Of a DNA stretch of 64,000 nucleotides, positions 48,001 to 59,160 are shown one piece after another. Position numbers and translations under genes: made by a program. Source of the stretch: Wolfiporia cocos. Lineage: Eukaryota; Basidiomycota; Agaricomycetes; Polyporales; Phaeolaceae. How positions within the stretch are numbered: position 1 is the stretch's first letter; each line of letters starts with the position of its first letter. The stretch covers positions 1,922,001 to 1,986,000 of the forward strand of contig JACCLO010000002.1 in assembly GCA_029448655.1 (NCBI GenBank), in the 5' to 3' direction. The notes beneath the pieces are model-generated. The model worked only from the letters and a program-made list of their open reading frames with translations. It was not told where the DNA came from and made no database searches.

Positions 48001-48858
48001 ATTAGCGCGTGAATATTCCCGCTACGAAGTAGAGGGTTCTCTATAGCGTGAATATTCCCGCTACGTTAGTAGTGGGTTCTTGTACCTCTGATCAAAACTG
48101 ATCGTCCGCGAAAAATGCTGATCGGGGGCAAAACTCCTGCCCTAAATCTCCATTCACGTGCCTTCGCTCTCTGTCCACCCAGTTTAGATGCGACTCAGTC
48201 AGTCATGGATATCTGGATCCTGTCCCATCCTTTAGGTACGTTTCTTCTTTTTCCACCTATTGCTACACCCTCCTGTCTCTCGTGGTAGCGTTCCATATAC
48301 CACTGCCGTTGTCCCCCTGGAAAATTCTGTCCGCGAACCAGGAGTTCGTCAGGCAGAATGCTCCACCTTACGTACCATGAGATATGCAACAGACGCGCAA
48401 CGTGCTTGCCAATATAGGAGTTTCTGATCTCTTCCGTCACTTGTTGACTGGAAAGTGTACCCCCTCTTTACCTCAGCGGAGAGCTCCTTATTCCATGCCC
48501 GTGGCACTAGAGGTGCATACAAATGATGTTGCGAAAGTCTTCAAAAACCTTCGTGTGTCGCCTTCCAAATGCCAAAAGATGCTGTAGAAGCATCTTCTTT
48601 CGTTGCATTGAAGTCTACCTCTCCAGAATAGCTTCATATAGTACATCTGAAACACACTTACATTTAAATGCAAATGTGTCTGCTCAACATAAGTGCCGTG
48701 TCACCCAAAACATGTACTCTGATTCTGTATGCTCCTTCACCCGACATAAATAACGAGTTGCAAACGTTGTACTCTAAGTCATCCATAACGCATTCGACGC
48801 ATGTGCCTGACTTTACAGTCCAGCCTTTAAAATTCAGAACTCAGTACACTGTGTAACG
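45043..48858. other. Gene-free stretch, start of transposon-rich block
   Basis: No supported gene in 3.8 kb. Open frames are short and unmatched. The stretch contains a perfect 26-bp tandem duplication at 46959-47010 and, near 48019 and 48054, two copies of CCCGCTAC followed by a shared tail (GTAGAGGGTTCT / TAGTGGGTTCTT) that recurs at 48896 and 54865. Confidence 0.5.
46959..47010. repeat. Perfect 26-bp tandem duplication
   Basis: The unit beginning CCATAAACATGTGTTCGCC occurs at 46959-46984 and again at 46985-47010. Confidence 0.9.
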
Positions 48859-48955
48859 TAGCGGGCCATGCCGGGACCGGCGCTACTCCATTATGCCCGC
48901 TACGTCAGTACTGTCAGTAGTGGGTTCTTGTGGTTTGGTTTTTGTCAAATGAACA
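48859..48955. repeat. GTAGCGGG...CCCGCTAC palindromic repeat, copy 1
   Basis: GTAGCGGGCCATGCCGGGAC, then CGGCGCTAC and a second CCCGCTAC, forms nested inverted repeats. A near copy is at 54824-54903. Each sits just upstream of a 717-bp element, and both copies are in the same orientation. Confidence 0.7.
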
Positions 48956-49672
48956 TAAGATAGACCCAAGTCATACTCAACCAGGGGGTGTCACACCGTG
49001 ACATCCACGTGCCGCAGACTAATCCAGCGTGATCAGGACTTGTCTATTACATGATATGTAAATTACAAAAACAGAGTACACGTGCTGTCCTGGGCATGAA
49101 AGGATTCAATCTATGTTACATTGTCTAGCTTGGCCGAGACACCTTCTGGGGTCACTCTACGACCATGGTCGCCGCCCAAGCTGCTTGGGAGCTAGAGAGT
49201 CCCTTGCGGTATGCATCCATAAACATCTGCGAACGCATATAGAATTTATGTAAACGTCAACAATTAACTCACAATATAACGAGGCAGTATATCATACCTT
49301 TGAATGTTCGCTTTGTGGATTGTATGCTCTTAGCAATGGTCTCTCGAGACTACATGTTGGAAGACACAATCTGTATGTCTGGGCATATATTCGATGGATA
49401 ATGTCATCCTCCTAAATTGTGCGATGCTGACTAATTCGACGGGCCGGCCACATAAATAGCCACATAAGAAGGGACTGATGCACTTTATCAAAAATCGAAA
49501 ACCTGAGAATCCTCAACCTTTGTGTTTGCAAGAGATCTCAGGTTTTAGATTTTACTCAAATGGTCTTTGACCATTGTTATGTCAAATGCAAGTTGCCCAC
49601 TCTGTCAAACTTGCCTCGGCGTGACAGATTTTGGTCATGTGACGTGATTGAGTATGACTTGGGTCTATCTTA
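48956..49672 (+). mobile_element. 717-bp TIR element, copy A
   Basis: The element starts TAAGATAGACCCAAGTCATA and ends with the inverted form (TATGACTTGGGTCTATCTTA), a terminal inverted repeat of about 25 bp. It has no coding capacity for a transposase, so it is a MITE-like non-autonomous element. A second copy of exactly the same length lies at 54904-55620 in the opposite orientation. Confidence 0.85.
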
Positions 49673-50141
49673 CACTTTTTGCGTGCGCCTAAATTTCGTT
49701 TCAAGAGCATTGCAATCTCTCAGCAAAGTGTGCGAGAGCGTTCCCTTATCCGTTTATGCATTTCACGTCACATGGGATCCACAGCGCTTAAGACTTCGTG
49801 CATCATGCCTCGACTCTCCGTACACTAATATTCCCGCTGACCTTTTGGTCGACTCTTGCACCATGTTTTCTTGCATTTTCTCTCAATTTGCGGAGCAGTA
49901 CAACATCCCAAGAACAATCTCTGTCCACGCAGAATTGGCTGCTTCTCGAGCATCTGGACCCATTTCTGTGCCCCCATTCATGGTCAATATGTCTCAACCT
50001 TTCCTCTGCCTATCTCGTATTTGCCTTGCTTTGATGTGGTCCTCAGCTTGGATTGGATCTTCACCTGTCAGCCTTTGCTGGAAGTCTCTGCTCTGGTAGA
50101 GCCACCATCTACTGTGTTGCGAAATTTACCCCAGGGCCATG
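49673..50141 (+). other. Possible retroelement remnant interrupted by a hAT MITE
   Basis: One reading frame contains ISYLPCFDVVLSLDWIFTCQ, which faintly recalls the end of a retropepsin domain (DVVLGxDWL). The frame continues across the MITE insertion (...NLPQGHV|WEPSHSTG). No full protein is readable. Confidence 0.25.
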
Positions 50142-50769
50142 TAGTGATGTGCAAAGCACGGCTCAAAGCCATGAGCCGGGCCTGGCTGAGCTGACTTAAG
50201 CCGGGCCGAGCTGAGCCTGGGGGGGCGGTTCAAGATGGCTCAGGGCCTGGCTTGGATCATGAGCCGGCCATAGCCGAGCCCTGAGCCGGCAGCTTTAGGC
50301 GCGCAGCTGTGGTGTTGTTAGAATTAGCGAAAATGGGCCCTTTGGTTTAAGATTTTGCATCATTTCACCTTATATGATCTCAATGACCATTACAATGACT
50401 TGTGATCTGCTAACACGGTGCGGAATGTTGTGACTACTGTTGTGATCGGGGTTGTGATTGAGATCTGGATTTTCGGTCAACATCATAAGCAGCTGTAAAA
50501 ACACTTGTAGATCAGAATAACAACAAATATAAGCATTTTGAATATGTTGTGCTGCCATTTGAGCTGCACAAGCCAATAATTTCGAGGTCCTACATGATTA
50601 CCCATAAGCCCCGGCCTGAGCCTGAGCCAGGCCCAAGCCGGCCTGAGCCGTCAAGGAGGGCCCAGCTTGACATTCCACTGAGCCCAAGCCCTTCAAAGCC
50701 AGGCCCAAGCCCTTCAAAGCCAGGCCCAAGCCCCGGGCTTTGAGCCGAGCCGTGCTTTGCACATCACTA
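50142..50769. mobile_element. hAT-type MITE, 628 bp
   Basis: Terminal inverted repeats TAGTGATGTGCAAAGCACGG (left) and its inverted partner (ending CACATCACTA, right). The flanking 8-bp GGGCCATG at 50134-50141 and 50770-50777 is a perfect target-site duplication, diagnostic of the hAT superfamily. GAGCCGGGCC-type repeats fill the subterminal parts and the centre is AT-rich. No transposase is encoded. Confidence 0.93.
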
Positions 50770-50777
50770 GGGCCATG

Positions 50778-51700
50778 TCTGGGAACCTTCGCACAGCACC
50801 GGTACACTGTTTGTTCAATCCGTGGTCACACTGTGCTGACACTTTCATGCCACCAATCTGCCTGGCACATGCTGGAAACTCTTCATTTCTATGCAATCTT
50901 AACCTATGCCTCCTTCTTCTCGATTGCCTTCCTTGTGGCCTCCTGCTTCCTGACTTCTGTTACGGGTCGAATACCCGTTCGTATATTCGAGTCGCGAATA
51001 TAGATCGTTCTTCTGCATGTATGCATGTAGCCGTATGCAAGGCAAATACTCGTTAGATGCCTTCAAGTCCTAGATGAAGTTTCTAGGAGATCGTTTAATA
51101 TCCAATGCACGTTAGAGGATATAATCTTGTTCAGGTGCGAGTCTAATAGAATATAAGACTCGCCTAAGTCCGAGAAGTCAGTGTGCACTTCGAGGACTTA
51201 GTCGTTTGGTTGCTCGAGTGGGAAATACTGAGCGTAGTTTCCTACGTTTGAGAATGAGTATAAGACTTCTTGTTTGTACAACAAGGTCGAGCTGAAGAGC
51301 TTCGACAGTAAGTACATGAGTTTATATACTACGTTAGGTTTTTGGGGTCGAGTCCGTCCCAGATGTCACCGATACTATCTACGCTATGGTACCAAACGTT
51401 TGATAGGTATGTAGTGATAAATCCGAAACGATAGATAGGAATGATGATGGCGGTTGAACGCCATCTGTCAGATAATGGATGATAGATATGAAACGGTTAG
51501 CAGAGTTGGATCTGCTAAAGGTGAAACACGCCCTATACACTAGTACAACTGGGGATGCGCCCAGTAGAGTCACAAGTAGCCAGGGGGTTGGTTGCGCAAC
51601 AAGTCCCTGTATCGTATTCGCCCAGTGGTGAGTTCTGCCGATAGTTAAAAATTCAAAATAACCGTAACAACTTCATCGTGATCGTCATATTGTGTTTGTA
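50778..51700. other. Gene-free mobile-DNA remnant
   Basis: No gene recognised. This is the right part of the sequence split by the hAT element, followed by unmatched DNA. Confidence 0.4.
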
Positions 51701-51702
51701 AA

Positions 51703-53216
51703 GTGGCACCATCTGCTGATACGATTGCATCTTACCTTGTGGATTCTTCACACCCCTCCTCTTCTCATGTTACATTGGGAGATGACACTGCTACATCCTT
51801 GGTTATCACACCCGCTTTGTCTGTCGATCTTGTGACTAGACCTGATGTCTTACATGAAGGAGCTTCATCTATCAAACTTGGGCATGTTAGTACTACATTT
51901 GATGGCTTTGAGAGGCTCTTGAAACCTCGGTTGGTCGAATTGGCCAAGTTGCATGCTATCCCTTGTGCCTCTTCAATGTCTCCCAAACAGCTGCGGGTAT
52001 CTATCACCAAACACCTTTCCCGTGGTGTGCTTGCTTATATGCCAGATGCCGCAGCCTGTTCCCATGTCATTGTAGAATGTGGCTTATCACTCACTGCACC
52101 CCATGTTGAAGAGCTGCACATTCGAATTTCGAGCGCTGTGGTCTTGAACATCAAAGGACGAGGGACTTCAGTCAATTATCTTAATCTGCCAACTGCCCTT
52201 CGCTTAAGAAATCGCAGTTGCGAGCTAGGTTTGCACACAGATTAATCTGCTAGCTGCGGCAGATTAATCTACTGTGACAATAAAATGGTACATCCTGGAT
52301 TCAAACCAAGGACCTTACATAGATCAGAATAAGAGCATCGCAGCATAATTAGCCAGCTGAGCTATAGTAGCAACAGTTACCCTTTACCAATCAAAATATA
52401 AATTTCACACACAATTTCCGCAAATCATCAAGGCAACTAACTGCTACAACAAGCATAAAGAAATCAATGATAGTGGTAGCTTGATTTACCGTGCTTGACC
52501 TGGAGCAACTCACCATGGGAAAGCTGAATACACTGGAATCACAGGTCTTTAGAGGCAGATTCATTTGTATTGGTGTTATGGAAGATGTTAAACTGTGAAA
52601 ATGAAGTTTACAAAATATTGCTTAAAATGGGGCAGATGCTAGTTGCACTGTAGCTCAGTTGGCTAATGTATGCTGTGATGCTCTTATTCTGATCTGCACT
52701 AAGGTCCTTGGTTTGAATCTGGGATGTACCATTTTATTGTCACAGTAGATTAATCTGCCGCAGCTAGCAGATTAATCTGTGTGCAAACCTAGCTCGCAAC
52801 TGTGATTTCTTAAGCGAAGGGCAGTTGGCAGATTAAGATAATTGACTGAAACTCTACAAAGGACACCCTTTGCATCGTTTGCTGCAGTTAAACAATGTCT
52901 CTCATGAAAATGCTTCATCTACCGCCGTTTTGCGACGCTGCCTTAGAAAATTCATCTCATTTTGAAGGCTGAAGTACGTGCAGACACGCGTTCTCAACAA
53001 TATCACACCCGTATTGACGACGGACGCCTCAGTTTACTACATCAGCTTGAACATATTAAACAAGAGTGGCCGCAACTAGTCTGTCACGGATTTTCCTGGC
53101 ATTTACGTTCCATCCTTGTCACGGTTAATTCACGTGACTTCTTAATTGCCATACGCCGGGGTCGAACTCACGTATCTACGTCCTACTATCACATGATCTC
53201 CCCTATGGTCACCTGA
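51703..53216 (+). pseudogene. Transposon-associated ORF remnant, split by a foldback element
   Basis: The left part has no ATG at its 5' end. It encodes a SAP-like stretch LKPRLVELAKLHAIPCASSM. The frame is broken at 52167 by a 684-bp element and resumes at 52851 with LYKGHPLHRLLQLNNVSHEN and LRRCLRKFISF, then shifts frame into HIKQEWPQLV. From memory this arrangement resembles proteins linked to Agaricomycete Helitrons (DUF6570-like). The assignment is weak, but its decay is clear. Confidence 0.35.
52167..52850. mobile_element. 684-bp foldback element with tRNA-like arms
   Basis: Two arms of about 207 bp (52167-52373 and 52644-52850) are inverted copies. The termini are TTCAGTCAATTATCTTAATC and its inverse. 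Each arm contains a polymerase III-like A box (TAGCTCAGTTGGCTA) and B box (GGTTTGAATCTGGG), like a tRNA. The centre of about 270 bp is unique. It could be two tRNA-derived SINEs head to head or one foldback transposon. Confidence 0.75.
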
Positions 53217-54823
53217 CTTATAGATTAGTACATGGACACTTAGCTATCTTATCTACCAGCGTTATTCTGGGGCGCTCAGCGGTAGGGCCTCCTTTAGGGT
53301 AGGCTTAGCACAAGTGTTGTCAATCATGTATATAGTCTGTTGCGTTCTGAGGATTAGCCTCAGAACAGTTATTGTAACGTTGGGGCGTGTCCCTCATACT
53401 CAACCCCTCCTCTGCGTGCCTCCTAGGCCGACCAACGGTCGAGAGCCTCTGCCCTATATCCTCGTGCTAGTCTGTGGTCCCCCTCTGGCAGTATCGTACG
53501 CGACGTCAGCAGGACTGTACCCCGTATTAGCCAACGGTGCTGGTATCGCCTCAATAGGCCGTAGACCCAGAGGTTAGTCTGTGTCAATCCTCCTAGTCAC
53601 AATTAAAGTCGTGCAGCCCTTTCCCTAGGGCCTTACACTTCCCAACTCGTGCATTAGGCATAGAATCATAGGCGCTACTGCCTCTCAAAAGTTATCGGAT
53701 CATGTGACCTCATTTCAGTAAGTCACGTGATCTACTAAACTCTCAGATTAGATAGCGGCATTGGGTACCATCACAGGCACCTGGTCAGGTGACGTTATCT
53801 CCTACTTACAAGCCTAGACGTTGTTAGGCACCTAAGTTACATCATTAGTGACATCATTCATCTAGCCCTGCCTGGGCTTGGTCATTACTGACATCATTAT
53901 GACCTCATGGACTTATCTTTAGATATGTGAGGTCATCTCTATAGTTACAAGCTATCTTTAGGGTAGCACACCATTATGTCGCCATTACTGGTGTTATGAC
54001 ACAATCTGGCTTACAGAGCCAACTATGCACAGACCACCCTAGTTTAGGGCGGTCTTACCTACAAGTAGTTTATGCGCTACCAACATGTATATATACAAGG
54101 GTCTGGGCCTTGCGCCGCCAGACTTAGAATGTTCATGCTTAGGCTCAACTTGATTATGGCCTGACTATGGGAGCGTGTTCCCTCTTTCCTACCTCTTTGC
54201 TGCATGAGATTATGCGCTGCAGAACCAACCTCTTGGTGTGGTTATCTCTTGGCTTCCTAGGCTTGGTTTCTAGGTCGTCACCAGAACTTGCACCCTGTCA
54301 GCATTAGGGTCACAAGGATTGTGACATAGTCCCTCCTTCACGTAAGGACTACCTCATCAAGCTTTTTCAGGACATGACTCCCAAAATGGCCCTCACAACC
54401 TTCACTTGCATGTCTTGCATGGAAGAACTCACAAATAGGGATAATTGTGACATCCTTAATATAATGCGCATCCTATAGCCGGGCCGTCCCTTGTACTTGT
54501 CCATAACTGTCAATTAGCATATGAAAATTATAACCACCTATATCGGCCTCAGCATTGGCAGCGGCAGATGTCTGCCCGCTGCCAGAATCAGCATATGCAT
54601 TACATGGCAGAATGTCTTCACCTTCGCAGGAGAATCATCGTCACTACACTTGTGAGGATCTCCACGCCATAACAGAGCGCCATAGCAGAGACATTGGATG
54701 GCAGAATGTGTTAGTATGTTGTAGAATTAGGTAGACTTATCATGACTCCCGGCAGACGATATTTTTATAGATCCTTCAATACATGTATCGAGACTGTATT
54801 GCACTACGAGAGAACATTGCGTA
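53217..54823. other. Gene-free, possible LTR fragment
   Basis: No coding family. A TATATATA near 54085 and a CACAAGGATTGTGACA end near 54310-54327 recall a solo LTR, but no matching 5' boundary or target duplication is found. Confidence 0.2.
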
Positions 54824-54903
54824 GCGGGCCTTGCCGGAACCGGCGCTACCCTTATTCCCGCTACAAAGTAGAGGTTCTCTAGCGTGAACTTGCCTAGTCC
54901 ACA
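54824..54903. repeat. GTAGCGGG...CCCGCTAC palindromic repeat, copy 2
   Basis: GTAGCGGGCCTTGCCGGAAC, CGGCGCTAC and CCCGCTAC, same orientation as the copy at 48859-48955, again just before a 717-bp element. Confidence 0.7.
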
Positions 54904-55620
54904 TAAGATAGACCCAAGTCATACTCAATCATGTCACATGACCAAAATCTGTCACGCCGAGGCAAGTGGGACAGAGTGGGCAACTTGCATTTGACAAAAC
55001 AATGGTCAAAGACCATTTGAGTAAAATCTAAAACCTGAGATCTCTTGCAAACACAAAGGTTGAGGATTCTCAGGTTTTCGATTTTTGATAAAGTGCATCA
55101 GTCCCTTCTTATGTGGCTATTTATGTGGCCGACCCGTCGAATTAGTCAGCATCGCACAATTTAGGAGGATGACATTATCCATTGAATATATGCCCAGACA
55201 TACAGATTGTGTCTTCCAACATGTAGTCTCTCGAGACCATTGCTAAGAGCATACAATCCACAAAGTGAACATTCAAAGGTATGATATACTGCCTCGTTAT
55301 ATTGTGAGTTAATTGTTGACGTTTACATAAATTCTATATGCGTTCGCAGATGTTTATGGATGCATACCGCAAGGGACTCTCTGGCTCCTAAGCAGCTTGG
55401 GTGGCAACCATGGTCGTAGAGTGACCCCAGAAGGTGTCTCAGCCAAGCTAGACAATGTAACATAGATTGAATCCTTTCATGCCCAGTACAGCACGTGTAC
55501 TCTGTTTTTGTAATTTACATATCATGTAATAGACAAGTCCTGATCATGCCGGATTAGTCTGCGGCATGTAGATGTCACGGTGTGACACCCCCTGGTTGAG
55601 TATGACTTGGGTCTATCTTA
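54904..55620 (-). mobile_element. 717-bp TIR element, copy B (inverted)
   Basis: Same length as copy A and in the opposite orientation, with the same terminal inverted repeats. Both copies are followed on the plus strand by CACTTTTTGC (49673 and 55621), although their cores are inverted relative to each other. Confidence 0.85.
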
Positions 55621-57690
55621 CACTTTTTGCAAGGCGCTAATGAAATGCCCGCTACACCCATTACACTTACTTGCATATGCATGGGGTACCTTTGCCCTCT
55701 TCGTCTCGGGCATCTTCCTTGGACTGTCAATTCACGTGACCGTACCTGGTATTGGCTTCTATTATAGTATATCTCCAGTTCAAGCTGTAATAAAGATTAC
55801 TTGTGCATGTACATTCGGATGTCCGCGCTGTAGTGGTTTTTATAACCTAGCCTCTGTCTCTAAGTGTGTGGCGATTGTATGTGTGTACCTGCTGTACAGG
55901 CAAATATCTTTACTCCGAATTGCAACGTAAGCTGGGAGTAACTGGGAAAAAAAATCATGACTGCGAGCATGACATTCGCAAGAGTGCAAGTACATGTTAT
56001 CTGTGTACATTGTACTTTTGTCCGCTTTGCTTACCGCTACCCAGATGTGTTGGCCTTTCGTATCCCAGCTGTTGGAATCGGGTTGATTCACTAAATGGCC
56101 CACCTCCAAGACCATCTCCCAGGGTAAATCGTCCTGTTCGCTCTACAGATCAGCCCTAGTCTGTGGGAATCACATGCACTAATATGCCACACCTTCCACC
56201 AACTTCTTACGGCGGCTTCATCGAGTTTCTGTTGCTTGGTAACCTTGCAGTGTGTGCCAATCGCATCGGATGCACGAGTCTGCCCACCTGGTAGCTCCTG
56301 CATCTCCTGCGTCTATTTCCTAATGATGCCGGTCCTTTCAGCACACACAGCGCGCTGCAACCCCGCTTCCTATTGACCGTCGCCGCGACGACAAGCTCAG
56401 AAGACCTACCGTAAAAGGTCTCAGGCGCTAGGGGGTAATGCCAGGTGCTTGAATATCATGCACGGACTGATTAAGTCTCCGCTGTGGGTAAAAACTATGC
56501 CTTATACAAGGTTGGACTTAGTATCCAGTCACTTATGGGCACACTAGCATTTCTACGAAAAGTTGTGATAGTAGAAAAAATGTTTGTGTTCTCAGGCAAT
56601 CGAGCTATCATCAATTGGTACATCACGTACATGGTGCTGGTGTCCAGGGTCCTGTGCTGACAAACCAATGCGCCGACGTGCGGGGTGGCACTGGGCTTTT
56701 ACGATTCCATACCTAATCCCCTAATCCATTCCATAGTTCTATGCAGGGTTGGGCAGGTCAAGGCTTGACCCCTTGACCCTTGACCCGGGTTTGACCTGGG
56801 TCAATGACCCAGGTCAAACCGGTTGACCCAGGTCAAGGTGTGATTCTCACGTGATGACAGGCCAACTATTATAGTAGCGACAATGCTATTCTTCCTGTGT
56901 GCGAGCAATTAGGGACCGAACACAATGTGTAATTGAATGGAGCCCCGGACTTATGGTGTCCACTTTGTACAAAAAATAAGATAAATCACGCGAGGTGTCT
57001 AAAATCGTGAGAGATGTCCAGCACTTAGTGGGCAAACAAGCGCGCGTCTCTCTTTGTTTTGGCACAATACATACCCTTTATGATGCTGCATTAGTGTGGC
57101 AATATGGGTCAACGGTAATTTTGTATGCGGTGCTGTCGCTTTGGCTTTTGGCTGGAGTCATAGGTTCGATTCCTAGCCTAGCTGCCATCATAATTTCAGT
57201 TACAGAACACCTGCAGCGCTTCAGGCTTCAACGTTTTAACAACGGTGCCAATGTAGGCTACAAGCCGCGCTTATATAAAGCAAGCACAACTAGACACCGC
57301 CCTCCAGAATTTAAATGGCCCCACCATAGCTTGACCGTACAGCCATATTTTGAGGAGAGTGTGCATGCTAGCTAGCTCTAGCCAACGTCTGATTGGGTAA
57401 AATGCGTCAAAACTATCTGCCCCTCTACATAAGGTTCAATGTCCGAAAAGACCAAATAAACAATGTGTCAGCCCATCGCCGGCGCCACCTGTACATTACC
57501 CAATCGATAGCTAATTAGCTTGGCCTACACGTGAGGCGCGCATAGCCAGTTAGCTTACAATTCGCGTTCAAGGCGTGCTGCCAGTTTCCTCCTGAGGTAG
57601 CCTGAGAAATTACCTTTTATAACAACATGTACTGTGAGCGCTGCCGACGGGGCGCTGCCGGCTCGGCACAGGATTCCCGCGCCCAACGAC
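55621..57690. other. Gene-free stretch with a TTGACC motif cluster
   Basis: No gene seen. At 56757-56840 eight or more TTGACC/GGTCAA motifs occur within about 85 bp, forming overlapping palindromes. Near 57080-57190 a sequence ending GGTTCGATTCCTAGCCTAGC resembles a tRNA B box and T arm. Confidence 0.4.
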
Positions 57691-58260
57691 GCGCGCGCGC
57701 CCTTCGGCGCCTCGCCGCCGCCGTCGCGCACGATGAGCGCGGCTCCTACCTCAATACTCGGCCTTTTCGCACGGTTCTTTCTACGTTACTAGGTTAATAG
57801 ATAGTCTGAATACGATTATGACAACGATTTGCGTAATATATGAGGTCTTTGGGGTGGATTGACGGGCGAATCCTTGGATGACGCGGGACGGGCGGCCCGA
57901 GGCACGTGCAGCCTGGCGCGCGCCTCTCCTAGCGGCTGTCAGCGCCTAATGAGCCGCGCGCCGCGCGCCCGGGGAAGCGCCCTATCGCGCCTGGGGAAGC
58001 GCCCTGCCGCCGCCGCAGCGCACGATGAGCACGGGTCCCACGTCGACGGCAATCATTTCACGCGAATTTTTTTGCTTTCTATAGTTCTCAAACGTTATAG
58101 ATTCAATTGTAGAAATTAAATTCGAATAGAACTGATATTTGGGATGGATGGGTGGCCGGTTTGTGGATGACGCGCGCCCTGGAGCACGTGCACCGCTCGG
58201 CGCCTGCGCCCTCCAGTGGCTGTTGGCGCCTAGTGATCGGCGCAGATGGCGCGCGTCTAT
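57690..58260. repeat. Diverged GC-rich tandem repeat, unit ~290 bp
   Basis: CGCACGATGAGC recurs at 57727 and 58019 (292 bp apart), and GGATGACGCG...GCACGTGCA recurs about 290 bp apart. Each unit has a GC-rich half and an AT-rich half. Confidence 0.6.
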
Positions 58261-58330
58261 CTTATCGGCTCAAGATGGCTCAGCAAACCTTCGTATGCCG
58301 AGTGTTCTCTTGCTCACCTTAGCTTTCCGA

Positions 58331-59018
58331 TGGCTCTAATGATAAAATCCAAGCTGTCATCGAATCTGGTGTCCTCTGACACCAGCTATCTCTTCAGGTG
58401 CGTTTTCTAACTCAGCTTACCATATCTTATCTAACGGGCGCTCCGTCCGATCTCCCATCCATCCCTCGACCTCAGTACAAACACCAGCACTCCTAGTACG
58501 CCCAACTGGCGTGCTCTCTACGCGTCTTCGAAGACAGCGATTATTACCTACCACAGTCCTACGTCGACCGCAAGTTCAAGTTCAAGTGCGTATTTTAATT
58601 CAGCTTACCATATCTTATCTAACGGGCGCTCTGCTCGATCTCCGATGCATCCCTCGACCTCAGTACAAACACCAGCACTCCTAGCGAATCTAGGCTACCT
58701 CTCCGATGGCTCTAATGATAAAATCCAAGCTGTCATCGAATCTGGTGTCCTCTGACACCAGCTATCTCTTCAGGTGCGTTTTCTAACTCAGCTTACCATA
58801 TCTTATCTAACGGGCGCTCTGCTCGATCTCCGATGCATCCCTCGACCTCAGTACAAACACCAGCACTCCTAGCGAATCTAGGCTACCTCTCCGATGGCTC
58901 TAATGATAAAATCCAAGCTGTCATCGAATCTGGTGTCCTCTGACACCAGCTATCTCTTCAGGTGCGTTTTCTAACTCAGCTTACCATATCTTATCTAACG
59001 GGCGCTCCGTCTGATCTC
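58331..59018. repeat. 188-bp tandem repeat, four units
   Basis: GTGCGT followed by CAGCTTACCATATCTTATC lies at 58398, 58586, 58774 and 58962, each exactly 188 bp apart. TGGCTCTAATGATAAAATCC lies at 58331, 58707 and 58895. The first half of unit 2 (about 58500-58585) is replaced by unrelated sequence without changing the unit length. Confidence 0.92.
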
Positions 59019-59160
59019 TCATTCAACGCTAAGTCGACATCGCCTCATAGTTATGAATATTCGACCTATGCGATGTTTATACGTGCAACGTCCCAATGAT
59101 TTGTATTGAATTCCAGGTGCTACATTATATACAAGCCTCAGAGCATGGATGCGCGGGCGA

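Noticed and set aside
49560..50099. 179-codon open frame
   Set aside because: It begins inside the 717-bp element and runs out of it; no domain, so not a gene.
57080..57200. Possible tRNA with GGTTCGATTCC T arm
   Set aside because: The acceptor stem pairs poorly and no credible anticodon arm forms; more likely part of a tRNA-derived repeat.
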